From the NCBI RefSeq assembly GCF_021390395.1, contig NZ_JAJUWT010000001.1, positions 124,001 through 188,000 of the forward strand: a stretch of 64,000 nt of DNA. The letters run 5' to 3'. The stretch comes from Saccharothrix sp. S26 (lineage in GTDB: Bacteria; Actinomycetota; Actinomycetes; Mycobacteriales; Pseudonocardiaceae). This document shows, piece by piece, positions 51,831 to 60,971 of the stretch. Under the pieces are notes generated by a model. The model was not told the DNA's origin and did no database searches. It saw nothing but the letters and a program-made list of their open reading frames with translations. Each line of letters starts with the position of its first letter. Positions within the stretch are counted from its first letter, which is position 1. A program made the translations under genes and the position numbers.

Positions 51831-53267
51831 ATGAGATCCTTCCGACGCGGCCTGTTCGCCGCGACCGCCGTGACAGCCTTGGTCGGCGCGACCGCCACCG
51901 TCCCGACCGCCACCGCCGGCGAGGACGTGAGCGCCCTGCTCGCCGAGTCGTTGCGGCAGGCCGTGGTGGCGCAGGACTTCAAGGACGTGCTCGACCTGAC
52001 CCCGCCGGACCAGGTCGCCGCGTCGAGGGCGGGCGCACCGGAGAAGCACGACCCGCTGCCCGCCTCGGAAACCACCCGCCTGGGCGCCACCGCGGCCCGG
52101 CCGCTGCACCAGACGCCGAACATGGACCTCGCCGTGATCGAGATCGACCGCATGGGCCGGCCGATCGCGATGGCCGACGTCCTGCTCAGCCCGCAGTACC
52201 CCAACGGCGTCGTGGTCCCGCTGAACCGCAAGGGCCTGTCCACCGACCAGGTCCGCTACCGCTGGTGGGACGACACCGAGTGGGACGTCAACGGCGGTCG
52301 GGGCACCCGTGACGTGCTGCCCGGTCGGGAGAACGCGCCGATCGACTTCTCCTCGCCGTACCCGGCGTCGGTGCTCAAGCTGATGGTGGGCTTCGGCGTC
52401 CTGCGCCTGGCCGACCAGGGCCGGGTGGACCTCGACGCCGTGTACGACTACCGACCGGTGACGCAGCACCCCGTGTGCGGCGGCCCGTCCAGCAAGGTGA
52501 TCCGTCAGCACTTCGACGAGATGATCACCAAGTCGCAGAACGAGTCGACCTGCGCGCTGATCAAGATGCTCCACGACCTGGGCGCGTGGGACGAGGTCAA
52601 CCGCACCTTCGCCGACCTCGGCATGCCGACGCTGATGGTCACCGGCACCAACCCGGAGAACGGCGGCCGGTGGATCGGGTCGAACATGAGCAGCATCGAC
52701 ACCGCCAAGCTGCTCCTGCTGGTCAACGGCGGCGCGGGCGTCCTGTGGACCACCGACGCGGGCCGGCAGGTCACCCGCGACGAGCTGACCACCGCCTCCC
52801 GCGTCCAGTTCCTCAAGTCCCTGAACAACCAGGGCCACAACGAGATGCTCTCCACCACCAACCACTGCGGCCGCGACTACCCGGTGCAGGGCATCCCGCA
52901 GGAAACCCCGGCCCGCTGGGTCCAGCCGGACGGCACCATGATCGTCGGCTCGGCCGTCTACGACAGCGACGTGCGTCCCTGCGACGCGGCCGCCGAGGTC
53001 ACGTTCAGCCACAAGACGGGCTGGGTCGACACCACCGGCAGCGACGCCGGCATCGTGAGGTCCCTGCCGGGCAAGGCCAGGCGCAACTACATCGTCGTCG
53101 CCTTCTGCAACCTGGGCACCGACTACGTCGACACCTACCGCCCCGCCAACCGCCCCAACGTCTTCCCCGTGCTCTACACCGAGAAGTACGCCAAACTGGG
53201 CAAGGCCGTCGACGACATCATGACCGCCCTCCAACCACTACCCCACATCACCGCCCAAACCCCCTGA
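51831..53267 (+). CDS. Secreted serine hydrolase, class A beta-lactamase-like fold
   Basis: A 478-residue exported protein with a signal peptide ending near TATAG (about residue 29). The hydrolase domain keeps the three class A elements: SxxK in YPASVLKLM (Ser near 182), SxN in SQNESTCAL and KTG in HKTGWVDT. It is much longer than true class A beta-lactamases and lacks an evident Omega-loop ExxLN, so a peptidoglycan or peptide hydrolase is more likely than antibiotic resistance. ATG 51831 follows GGGGAG. It is followed by the long hairpin element at 53311. Confidence 0.82.
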   Translation: MRSFRRGLFAATAVTALVGATATVPTATAGEDVSALLAESLRQAVVAQDFKDVLDLTPPDQVAASRAGAPEKHDPLPASETTRLGATAARPLHQTPNMDLAVIEIDRMGRPIAMADVLLSPQYPNGVVVPLNRKGLSTDQVRYRWWDDTEWDVNGGRGTRDVLPGRENAPIDFSSPYPASVLKLMVGFGVLRLADQGRVDLDAVYDYRPVTQHPVCGGPSSKVIRQHFDEMITKSQNESTCALIKMLHDLGAWDEVNRTFADLGMPTLMVTGTNPENGGRWIGSNMSSIDTAKLLLLVNGGAGVLWTTDAGRQVTRDELTTASRVQFLKSLNNQGHNEMLSTTNHCGRDYPVQGIPQETPARWVQPDGTMIVGSAVYDSDVRPCDAAAEVTFSHKTGWVDTTGSDAGIVRSLPGKARRNYIVVAFCNLGTDYVDTYRPANRPNVFPVLYTEKYAKLGKAVDDIMTALQPLPHITAQTP

Positions 53268-53310
53268 ACCCCCACCCCCATCCACATCGGACCCGCAGCG
53301 CACCCACCGA

Positions 53311-53444
53311 GGCCCGATTTGACATGGGTTCGGGTGCTTTAGGCTGGTCGAAGCCGGCAGGCCTGGCGGGACGCTCTTCCCCGCCGGGCCTGCCGGCTTT
53401 GGCCTGCCTGGAGTGCCCGTAAGGGCCCCATGTCAAATCGGGCC
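53311..53444 (+). repeat. 134-nt long inverted-repeat element folding into a near-continuous hairpin
   Basis: The outer arms are perfect 18-mers (GGCCCGATTTGACATGGG at 53311-53328 and its complement at 53427-53444). The inner arms are 20 bases each (53351-53370 with 53380-53399) around a nine-base loop. Between them, 53331-53344 pairs with 53406-53419 and 53346-53350 with 53400-53404. In total there are 57 pairs and seven G-U wobbles, all allowed in a plus-strand RNA and none of the A-C type. It lies between the serine hydrolase stop and the hisS-like gene. It could be a MITE-like repeat, a structured 3' UTR or a terminator. Confidence 0.75.
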
Positions 53445-53542
53445 GGGCTAGACCACCGAGCCCCAGACCTGACCCTCCCCGCCATCACCCGATCGTGAAA
53501 ATGCCGTTGGCACCTTCACCCGACATCGGCTGGACTTCCCCC

Positions 53543-54895
53543 ATGAGCGACCAGCCCGCAGTACGCCCGACACCCGTCAGCGGCTTCCCCGAGTGGCTGC
53601 CGCACGTGCGCCTGGTCGAACAGCGCCGGCTGGACGACATCCGCGCCACCTTCGAACGCTACGGCTTCTGCTCCATCGAAACCCCCGCCGCCGAACGGCT
53701 GGACGTCCTCCTCTCCAAGGGCGAAACCTCCAACGAGGTCTACACCCTCACCCGCGCCCAAAGCACCACCGCCCAACCGAACTCAACCACCCAGCCGAAC
53801 TCATCCGACCCGCAACTGGGCCTGCACTTCGACCTCACCGTCCCCTTCGCCCGCTACACCGCCCAGCACTTCAACGACCTGGTCTTCCCCTTCAAGCGCT
53901 ACCAGATCCAACGCGTCTGGCGCGGTGAACGACCGCAGGACGGGCGGTTCCGCGAGTTCACCCAGTGCGACATCGACGTGATCGACGTCGACGAGACGGC
54001 GATCCACTTCGACGCCGAGCTGCCGCGCATCGTGCACGAGGTCCTGACCTCGCTCGACCTGCCGCCGTGGACGATCAACGTCAACAACCGCAAGGTGTTG
54101 CAGGGCTTCTACGAGGGCCTGGGCATCACCGAGCCGCTGGACGTCATGCGGGCCGTGGACAAGCTGGACAAGATCGGCCTCGACGGCGTCTCGGCCTTGC
54201 TGAGCACTCGCCTCGATCCAACCCAGCTGGCCTCCGTCCTCGCCCTGGCCCGACTGCGCGGTGGTCCCGAGCAGGTGCGCGAGCTCGGCGTGCGGTCACC
54301 GTTGCTGGACGAGGGCCTGGCGGAACTGGACTTCGTCCTGCGCGAGCTGTCCGACCTCCCCGGCGTGGTGGCGGACTTCTCGATCGCCCGGGGCTTGGAC
54401 TACTACACCGGCACCGTCTACGAAGGCCGGTTCGTGGACTGGCCGGAGTACGGCGCGATCTGCTCCGGCGGCCGTTACGACGACCTGGCCGGGTCGTTCA
54501 TCCGGCGCAGGCTGCCCGGCGTCGGCATGTCGATCGGGTTCTCCCGGATCTTCGCCAAGATGCTGTCGGCCGGCCTGCTCACCACGGGCCCGAGCAGTCC
54601 CGCCGACGTCCTCGTCGTACTCCCGAAGGACCGCCGCGCGACCTCCACCGACACCGCCAGAACCTTGCGCGCCAACGGGTTCAACGTCGAGCAGTACCAC
54701 CAAGAGGACAAGGTCGCCAAGCAGATCCGGTACGCCTCCCGCAAGGGCATCCCGTTCGTGTGGTTCCCGCCCTTCGAGGACGGCCGTCCGCACGAGGTCA
54801 AGGACCTGGCCACGGGCGCGCAGACAACCGCCGACCCGTCGTCCTGGTCACCTCACGTCCCCGCCAACCGGTCCGGGATGCGCGCCAGCGGGTAG
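53543..54895 (+). CDS. hisS: Histidyl-tRNA synthetase-like protein (class II)
   Basis: A 450-residue class II aminoacyl-tRNA synthetase of the HisRS type. Motif 2 is KRYQIQRVWRGERPQDGRFREFTQCD, the histidine motif is ARGLDYYTGTVYE, SGGRYDDLAG follows, and motif 3 is VGMSIGFSRI. A C-terminal anticodon-binding domain covers about 355-440. A Ser/Thr/Gln/Asn/Pro-rich insertion (about 77-95) before LGLHFDLTVP is unusual. Actinomycetes often have more than one HisRS, so this may be the secondary copy. I chose ATG 53543; an in-frame GTG at 53495 is possible and neither has a good ribosome-binding site. Confidence 0.88.
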   Translation: MSDQPAVRPTPVSGFPEWLPHVRLVEQRRLDDIRATFERYGFCSIETPAAERLDVLLSKGETSNEVYTLTRAQSTTAQPNSTTQPNSSDPQLGLHFDLTVPFARYTAQHFNDLVFPFKRYQIQRVWRGERPQDGRFREFTQCDIDVIDVDETAIHFDAELPRIVHEVLTSLDLPPWTINVNNRKVLQGFYEGLGITEPLDVMRAVDKLDKIGLDGVSALLSTRLDPTQLASVLALARLRGGPEQVRELGVRSPLLDEGLAELDFVLRELSDLPGVVADFSIARGLDYYTGTVYEGRFVDWPEYGAICSGGRYDDLAGSFIRRRLPGVGMSIGFSRIFAKMLSAGLLTTGPSSPADVLVVLPKDRRATSTDTARTLRANGFNVEQYHQEDKVAKQIRYASRKGIPFVWFPPFEDGRPHEVKDLATGAQTTADPSSWSPHVPANRSGMRASG

Positions 54896-55380
54896 TTCTG
54901 CCAGAAGTACCGATCCGCCGCGTGCTGATCACCGGCGAAGTTGACCGCCTCGACGATCCGCCGCCCGCGGATCCGGAACGCCAACGCCCACGTGATGTCC
55001 AATCCCTCCGGCCGGGTGCTCCACCCTCGGTGCAGGTCCACCACCCACTCGCCGTCCGCCGCCAGGAAGATCGGCTCCGCGCGGAACCCCGCTTCGGCGA
55101 GTGCGCCGAAGAACGCCAGCACCTCCTCCACGCCGACCTTGGTGCCGGACAACGGGTGGTGGCCGGGGATCGTCCACCGGATGTCGTGGGCGAAGAACCG
55201 GCGCAGGGCGTTCACGTCACCGGAGCCGTAGGCCGCGTAGTAGTCCTTGATCAGCTTCACGTTGGGGTGCTCGGGAGCGGCGCTCGCGGTGCCGCCGCCG
55301 AGCAGCGAGCCCGCCGCCACCCCCACCGCGGTCGCGCCCAGACCACGCAGCACGTCTGCTCGGGACAGGTGTTCAGTCAT
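54853..55380 (-). CDS. SnoaL-like/NTF2-fold protein with Tat-like signal
   Basis: A 175-residue protein. The N-terminus SRADVLRGLGATAVGVAAGSLLGGG resembles a Tat or Sec signal (no clear twin-arginine), ending near ASAAP. The rest is an NTF2-like cone: IKDYYAAYGSGDVNALRRFFAHDIRWTIPGHHPLSGTKVG and a C-terminal WALAFRIRGRRIVEAVNFAGD. Proteins of this fold are isomerases, cyclases or ligand binders, and the substrate here is unknown. Its 3' end overlaps that of the convergent hisS-like gene by 43 bases. Confidence 0.78.
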   Translation of the reverse strand: MTEHLSRADVLRGLGATAVGVAAGSLLGGGTASAAPEHPNVKLIKDYYAAYGSGDVNALRRFFAHDIRWTIPGHHPLSGTKVGVEEVLAFFGALAEAGFRAEPIFLAADGEWVVDLHRGWSTRPEGLDITWALAFRIRGRRIVEAVNFAGDQHAADRYFWQNYPLARIPDRLAGT

Positions 55381-55460
55381 GGGCCCGATCGTGCTCATGA
55401 CCCGAGCACCGCGTCCAAGACCTGTGCCCATGCCGATCGGTAATGCGGAGGCGCGCGAGC

Positions 55461-56974
55461 GTGCCGATGCGCCACCATGCCGTGGTGGACGACGCCGTGG
55501 TGGACGAACTGGACCGGCTGCTGGCCGACGGACGTCGGCGCGGCCGGGACGAGCCCGACCCCGTGCTCGCCCTGCTGACCACCCTCGACGTGACGGGTGA
55601 CGAGGCCACCGGGCCGGCCGCGTTGGCGGTGCTCGCCCGCCGCCCGCGCGCGTTGATCCGCCTCGACGCCGACGCCCGCCGCGTCCGGTGGTGGCTGTCG
55701 GAGGACTACCTGCCGCCGGACCTCCTCCGGCTCGGCACCCGACTGCCCGAGCCGGGCGCGTCACCGTTGAGCGTCGCGCTGGCCTGCACCCACGGCGACG
55801 GCCGGATCCGTGAACGCGGCGTCCGGGAGATCGTCGCGCGACCGGTGCCCGAGCTGGTGCCGTTCCTGGTGCTGCGGACCGGTGACTGGGTGCGTCAGGT
55901 GCGTGACCAGGCCCGTGCGGGCCTGGCCGTGCTGCTGCACGACGACCCCGCCCGGATGCTGCCCGTCGCCCTGGGCGTGGGCCTGCGGATCGAGGGGTGG
56001 CTGCGGGGATCGTTCGTGCGCAAGCAGCTCGTCGCCGCCGCGGCCGATCCCCGTGCGCCGTTGGAGTCGTTACTGGGCTCGCCGGACCGGCGGGTTCGGG
56101 CGTTCGCGTTCGGCGCGGGGACGTGGCGGCCGGACCGGAAGGTGTCGGTCGCGTTGACGGCTCCGGACGTGCGGCTGCGGTCGGCGGCGGCGGAGGCCGC
56201 GGCACGCGACTGCGTGTGGTCTGGACGGGTGGAGGTGTTGCGGCGGCTGGCCGGGTCACCGCACGCCGAGGTGCGCGTGCAGGCGTTGACCGGGCTGGTG
56301 CGGCTGGGGCGTGACGCGGAGGTCGTGCCGTACCTGGACGACGCCTCCTCCCTCGTGCGCGCCCTGGCACGGGCCGCGGCGTCACGGGAGGGCGTGGACG
56401 TGCCGCAGTACTACCGGTCGCGCGTGACGCCGGGTGCGATCGACGGGTTCGCCGAGGTCGGTGGCGACGGCCGGCACCTGATCGGCCTGTTGGCCCACCC
56501 CTCGGGACGATCCGGGCCCGCGCCCTGCGGGCGCTGCGGTTGCTCGAGCAAGCCTCGGACGACCTCGTGCTGCCGATGTTGCGCGATCCGGCGTCACCCG
56601 TGGTGCGCGAGGCGACCGCGGCCGTGCGGTCGGTGCCGGCGACGTTGCCGTGGGAGCTGCTGTCCGACGACCGACCCGCGGTCCGGTTGGCCGGGTACCG
56701 ACTGGCCCGGCGGCTCGGACCGGTCGCCGAGCTGCGCGCCGCGTTGACGGTCGTGACCGGTCCGCACGCCCGGTTGGCGCGGCGCGGCCGATCGGACGCC
56801 ACGCGGATCTCACGCTCCCTGGTCTCGGTGCCGTGGCGACGGCGGACCGTCGCACCGCTGGAGGTCGACCCGGCGGACGCACCGGCCCTGCGGGCTTTGC
56901 TGACCCGCGCCGCCGCCGACCTGGACGAGGAGACCACCGACCTCCTCCAGAAGCACCTGACCAGCCCCACCTGA
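55461..56974 (+). pseudogene. HEAT-repeat-like protein gene, frameshifted near 56505
   Basis: The first frame encodes about 345 residues of HEAT/armadillo-like helices (VPELVPFLVLRTGDWVRQVRDQARAGLAVLL, and others). After LIGLLAHPSG it turns into Cys/Arg-rich nonsense. The correct continuation (TIRARALRALRLLEQASDDL) resumes in another frame from 56507 and runs to a natural stop at 56974. One missing G in the GGG run at 56504-56506 explains the break. The intact protein would have about 500 residues. It is either a real mutation, a sequencing error or, less likely, a programmed shift. The start is GTG 55461, with ATG 55443 and 55467 as alternatives. Confidence 0.72.
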
Positions 56975-57034
56975 CCTCAACCCGCGCCGATCACCCTTGC
57001 CGATCACCCGCGGCCGATCACTCCCGCCGATCCG

Positions 57035-59065
57035 TCACGTCCGCATCTCGCGCGTCCTCCACAACACCAGCACGAAGTACGGCGTCCCGATCAACGCGAT
57101 CACCAACCCCGCCGGCACCTGCGCGGGCGCGATCACCGTCCGGCCCACCGTGTCCGCCGCGCTCACCAGCACCGCCCCGACCGCCGCCGCCACCGGCAGC
57201 ACGCGGGCGTGCCGACCACCGACCAACGACCGCGCCAGGTGCGGTGCGACCAACCCCACGAACGCCACCACGCCGATCGCCGACACGGCCGTGGCCGCCA
57301 GCACGCCCGCCGCCAGCAGGATCACCAGCCGCGACCGCTCCACCCGCATCCCGAGCACGCGCGGCGTGTCCTCGTCCAGGCTGTGCAGGTCCAGCTCGCG
57401 GTGCCGCGCCCACAGCAACGGCGTCAGCAGCGCCAACGCCAGCGCCGTCGGCACCACCTGCTCCAGCGTCCGCCCGTACGTGGAACCCGACATCCACGTC
57501 AACGCCTTCGCCGTGTTCCACGGGTCCGACGTCACGATCAGCAGCGTGATCAGCGCCATCCCGGCCGACCACAGCGCGATGCCGATGACCACCAGCCGGT
57601 CCGAGTCCAGCCCCGATCGCCACGCCAGCCCGTAGACCAGCGCGAACGCCACCATCGCGCCCACGCCGGCGGCCCCGGCGATGTGCCACGCGCCGGCCAT
57701 CGGCACGGCCGTGATCAACCCGATCGCGCCCAGCCCGGCGCCCGCCGTGATGCCCAGCAGACCGGGTTCGGCCAGCGGGTTGCGGCTCACCGACTGGATG
57801 CCGCACCCGGCCACGGCCAGCGCCGCGCCCGCGACCAGCGCCGCGAGCACGCGCGGCAGCCGCTGGTCGACCACGAACGTCAACGCGGTGCCGGTCCGCC
57901 CGGCGAACCAGTTCGCCAGGTCACCCAGCAGCACCAGCCGGTCGCCGAGCATCAGCCCGACCGTCGGCGCGGCGACCAGCAACACGCCCAGGACCACCGA
58001 CGTGACCACCAGCCGTCGTGACGACGTGGCCACGCCGACCCGCCCGGCGGGTGCCTGCCGGGGCGTCCCGCTCGAACGGCCGCGCCGCGCCAACCAGATC
58101 AGCACGACCGCGCCGACGATCGTCGTCATCACGCCGGTCGGCACGCGCACCGCCGCCGCCGAACCCATGACGGCCCGCAGCAGCACGTCCGCGCCGAGCA
58201 CGATCACCACGCCGACCAGCCCGGACACCGGCAGCAGCGCGCGGTGCCTGCCCAGGCCGGGCACGAACGGCGTGAGCAGCCGGGTGATCACCGGCGCGCT
58301 GAGCCCGACGAACCCGATGGGCCCGGCGACCGTCACCGCCGCCGCCGTCAACGCCACGGTCAGCAGCACCGCGCCCACGCGCGTGCGCCGCACCTTCAAC
58401 CCCAGCACGGTCGCGTTGTCGTCGCCCAGCGCGAGGATGTCCAGCGACCGCCCCATCACCACCAGCGCCGCCACCGCGACCACCACGACCGGCGTCATCT
58501 GCGCGGTCGCGTCCAGGTCGCTCACCGTCAGCGAGCCGGAGCCCCAGGCGAACAGCCCGGTCGTCTCCTGCTCGTACATCAGCAGCAGGAGGATCGTCGC
58601 GGATTGCAGCGTCAGCATGACCGCCGAGCCGACGAGCACCAGCCGGGGGCTGGTCGAACCGCCGCCGGACAGCCCCAGCACGACCACCGCCGCCGCGAGC
58701 CCTCCCGCGAACGCCGCCGCGCCCGCGGGCAGCGTGGGCAGGCTCAACCCGAACGCCGCGATCGAGACCACGGCGAGGTGCGCGCCCGCGTTCACGGCGA
58801 GCGTGTCCGGCGAGGCCAACGGGTTGCGCGCCACCGACTGCATGCCGGCACCGGCGACGCCGAGGGCGACACCGAGCAGCAACGCGGCCAGCAGGCGCGG
58901 CACGCGCGAGCCCTCCAGCACCGCGAGGGTCTGCGCGTCCCCGTCGCCCACCAGGGCGGCGAGCACGTCGAGCACGCCGGTCGACGCGGTGCCCTGCGTG
59001 AGGTGGACGGCGGAGAGCAGGGCGATGAGCGCCACGATCCCCGCCGTCACGACGGCGGCGCGCAT
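57035..59065 (-). CDS. Iron-siderophore ABC transporter permease, FhuB-like fusion of two FecCD domains
   Basis: A 676-residue membrane protein consisting of two consecutive FecCD permease domains (about 1-330 and 345-676). Each has the repeated signature: RVPRLLAALLLGVALGVAGAGMQS with RNPLASPDTL in the first, RLPRVLAALVAGAALAVAGCGIQS with RNPLAEPGLLG in the second, plus GPIGFVGLSAP and GVVAFVGLVAPH. The fusion supplies the whole transmembrane channel in one chain, as in FhuB. ATG 59065 overlaps the binding-protein stop (ATGA). It is the last gene of the operon. Confidence 0.93.
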   Translation of the reverse strand: MRAAVVTAGIVALIALLSAVHLTQGTASTGVLDVLAALVGDGDAQTLAVLEGSRVPRLLAALLLGVALGVAGAGMQSVARNPLASPDTLAVNAGAHLAVVSIAAFGLSLPTLPAGAAAFAGGLAAAVVVLGLSGGGSTSPRLVLVGSAVMLTLQSATILLLLMYEQETTGLFAWGSGSLTVSDLDATAQMTPVVVVAVAALVVMGRSLDILALGDDNATVLGLKVRRTRVGAVLLTVALTAAAVTVAGPIGFVGLSAPVITRLLTPFVPGLGRHRALLPVSGLVGVVIVLGADVLLRAVMGSAAAVRVPTGVMTTIVGAVVLIWLARRGRSSGTPRQAPAGRVGVATSSRRLVVTSVVLGVLLVAAPTVGLMLGDRLVLLGDLANWFAGRTGTALTFVVDQRLPRVLAALVAGAALAVAGCGIQSVSRNPLAEPGLLGITAGAGLGAIGLITAVPMAGAWHIAGAAGVGAMVAFALVYGLAWRSGLDSDRLVVIGIALWSAGMALITLLIVTSDPWNTAKALTWMSGSTYGRTLEQVVPTALALALLTPLLWARHRELDLHSLDEDTPRVLGMRVERSRLVILLAAGVLAATAVSAIGVVAFVGLVAPHLARSLVGGRHARVLPVAAAVGAVLVSAADTVGRTVIAPAQVPAGLVIALIGTPYFVLVLWRTREMRT

Positions 59066-60030
59066 CAGGCGGTGGCAGCCTTCACGAACTGCTCGGCGAC
59101 CTTGACGACCGACTTCGGCCCGCCGAACGTCCACGTGCCCGGCTCCAGCTTGACGACCTTCTTGTTCACCACGAACGGCAGCCGCTGCCACACCGGGTTC
59201 GCCGCGAGGCCGGTGGTGAACACGTCGTCCTCGGAGGCGCTGTAGAACAGCATCGTCTTCGGGTCGGTGATCGCGGTCAGGCCCTCGACGTCGGTGGCGC
59301 CCAGGCCCCACTGCGGGTCGACCTCGCCGGTCCACGCGTTCTTCAGCCCGACCGCCTCGGCGGTGTCGGAGACCAGCGAGCCCTTGCCGAACGGGCGGAT
59401 GTTGACCGTGCTGCCCTGGAGCCAGCCGTCGGCCATGACGAACGGCGTGCCGGTCGCGCCCTTGGCCTCGACCGCCTTCTTGCCGTCGGCCAGCGCGGTG
59501 TCCAGTTCGGACAGCAACTCGTCGCCCTCGGCGGCCTTGCCGACCGCCGCGGCCACCAGCTTCGTGTCCTCGCGCAGCCGGTCGAGGTTGCGCGAGGCGT
59601 CGCTGGCCTGGGTGACGATCACCGGGACGTACTTCTCCAACTGGCCGACCAGCGTCTCGTCCCGGCCCTTGGCCATGATCACCAGGTCGGGGTCGAGCGC
59701 GACGATCGAGTCGACGCTGGGTTCGTTGCGCTTGCCGACGTCCTTCACGTCGGCGGCGAGCGGCACGGCCGCGTCCCACGTCTTGTAACCGGTGGCGTCC
59801 GCGACACCCACCGGCATGACACCCAGGGAGGCGACGGTCTCGGTCTCGGCCCACTCCAGCGTGACGACCTTCTTGGCCGGGGCGTCGAGCTTGACCTCCT
59901 TGCCGCGGGCGTCGGTCACGGTGACCGGGCCGCCGGTGGACTCGGTCGGGGTGGACGTCGGGGTCTCGGTCGTGCCGCACGCCGACAGCAGCACGGCCGC
60001 CGTCACGAGGGCAGGGGCAAGCAAGCGCAT
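59065..60030 (-). CDS. Iron-siderophore ABC transporter substrate-binding lipoprotein
   Basis: A 321-residue FecB/BtuF-type (class III) binding protein. The signal ends in the lipobox LLSAC (Cys near residue 18), giving a membrane-anchored lipoprotein. A long Thr/Pro/Ser linker follows, then VVTLEWAETETVASLGVMPVG, a central helix and the C-terminal lobe. It binds an iron-chelate outside the cell and delivers it to the fused permease. It is the second gene of the ATPase/binding protein/permease operon. The specific siderophore is unknown. Confidence 0.92.
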   Translation of the reverse strand: MRLLAPALVTAAVLLSACGTTETPTSTPTESTGGPVTVTDARGKEVKLDAPAKKVVTLEWAETETVASLGVMPVGVADATGYKTWDAAVPLAADVKDVGKRNEPSVDSIVALDPDLVIMAKGRDETLVGQLEKYVPVIVTQASDASRNLDRLREDTKLVAAAVGKAAEGDELLSELDTALADGKKAVEAKGATGTPFVMADGWLQGSTVNIRPFGKGSLVSDTAEAVGLKNAWTGEVDPQWGLGATDVEGLTAITDPKTMLFYSASEDDVFTTGLAANPVWQRLPFVVNKKVVKLEPGTWTFGGPKSVVKVAEQFVKAATA

Positions 60031-60062
60031 CGCTGGTACCTCTCAGGGAGAAGGGGAAGGGC

Positions 60063-60881
60063 TCAGGCCGGTCGCGGGGTGTGCCTGCCGAGGGGGCGGC
60101 AGTGGATCGCGCCGGTCACCGGGTCGTCGGCGACGTGCACCGTGACGCCGTAGGCGCGGGTGAGGTGCTCGCCGGTGAGGACGTCGCGGACGCCGCCCGC
60201 CGCGACGACCCTGCCCTCGCTGAGCAGCACGACCTCGTCGGCGATGATCGCGGCGTGGTCCAGGTCGTGCAGCACCACGCCGACCGCCACGCCGTGGTCG
60301 TCGGCCAGGTCGCGCACGACGTCGAGGACCTCGACCTGGTAGCGCAGGTCGAGGTGGTTGGTCGGTTCGTCCAGCAGCAGCACCGACGTCTGCTGAGCCA
60401 GGCACGACGCGAGCCACACGCGTTGCAGCTCGCCGCCGGACAGCTCGTCCACGCCGCGGTCGGCCATCGGGGCGACGCCGGTCAGGTCCATGGCGCGCTG
60501 GATGGCGGCGCTGCCGTCGAGGTCCACCCCGCGCCACCCGGTCCGGTAGGGGTAGCGGCCGTAGGAGACGACGTCGCGCACCGAGACGCCGGAGGGCGTC
60601 GGCCGCTGCTGGGTGAGCAGGGTGACGTTGCGGGCGAACTCCTTGCCGGACAGGGGCGAGTGCCCCCAGACCGACCGCTCGCCCATCCGCACGCGCCCCT
60701 CGCGCGGCCGGTGCAGTCGCGCCAGGGATCGCAGGACGGTCGACTTGCCGGACCCGTTCGGCCCGACGAGCGCGGTGACGGTCCCGGCGCGCAGTCCGAG
60801 CGAGACACCGTGCACCACCGCGCGGTCGTGGTGCGCGAGAACCAGTTCCTCACCGGCGAGCAGCGCGTCTCCCTTAGACAT
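60063..60881 (-). CDS. Iron-siderophore ABC transporter ATP-binding protein (FecE/FhuC-like)
   Basis: A 272-residue ABC ATPase: Walker A GPNGSGKST (about 39-47), Q-loop LLTQQRPTP, signature LSGGELQRVW, Walker B LLLDEPTNHLD and a switch His in VVLHDLDHA. It starts at the iron box and has no Shine-Dalgarno sequence. A TAGGCT -10 on the minus strand ends six bases before the ATG, so the transcript may be leaderless. It is the first gene of the uptake operon and is expected to be repressed by iron. Confidence 0.93.
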   Translation of the reverse strand: MSKGDALLAGEELVLAHHDRAVVHGVSLGLRAGTVTALVGPNGSGKSTVLRSLARLHRPREGRVRMGERSVWGHSPLSGKEFARNVTLLTQQRPTPSGVSVRDVVSYGRYPYRTGWRGVDLDGSAAIQRAMDLTGVAPMADRGVDELSGGELQRVWLASCLAQQTSVLLLDEPTNHLDLRYQVEVLDVVRDLADDHGVAVGVVLHDLDHAAIIADEVVLLSEGRVVAAGGVRDVLTGEHLTRAYGVTVHVADDPVTGAIHCRPLGRHTPRPA

Positions 60882-60899
60882 GAGGGGAGCCTAACCTAA
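60881..60899 (-). promoter_or_regulatory. IdeR/DmdR-type iron box overlapping the uptake-operon promoter
   Basis: On the minus strand the 19 bases TTAGGTTAGGCTCCCCTCA match the iron-box consensus (TTAGGTTAGGCTAACCTAA) at 16 positions. The box covers the putative -10 (TAGGCT) and abuts the ATG of the ABC ATPase gene. Iron-loaded IdeR or DmdR bound here would shut off the operon. Confidence 0.75.
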
Positions 60900-60971
60900 T
60901 CTCACGAATCACCCATATGGGCGTGATCTACTGCACTTCTCGGCCTAACGGGTAACGCCGAGCAACCGTGA

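Noticed and set aside
51831..53267. Reading the beta-lactamase-fold gene as an antibiotic-resistance enzyme
   Set aside because: SxxK, SxN and KTG are present but the protein is nearly twice the usual length and lacks a visible ExxLN Omega-loop motif.
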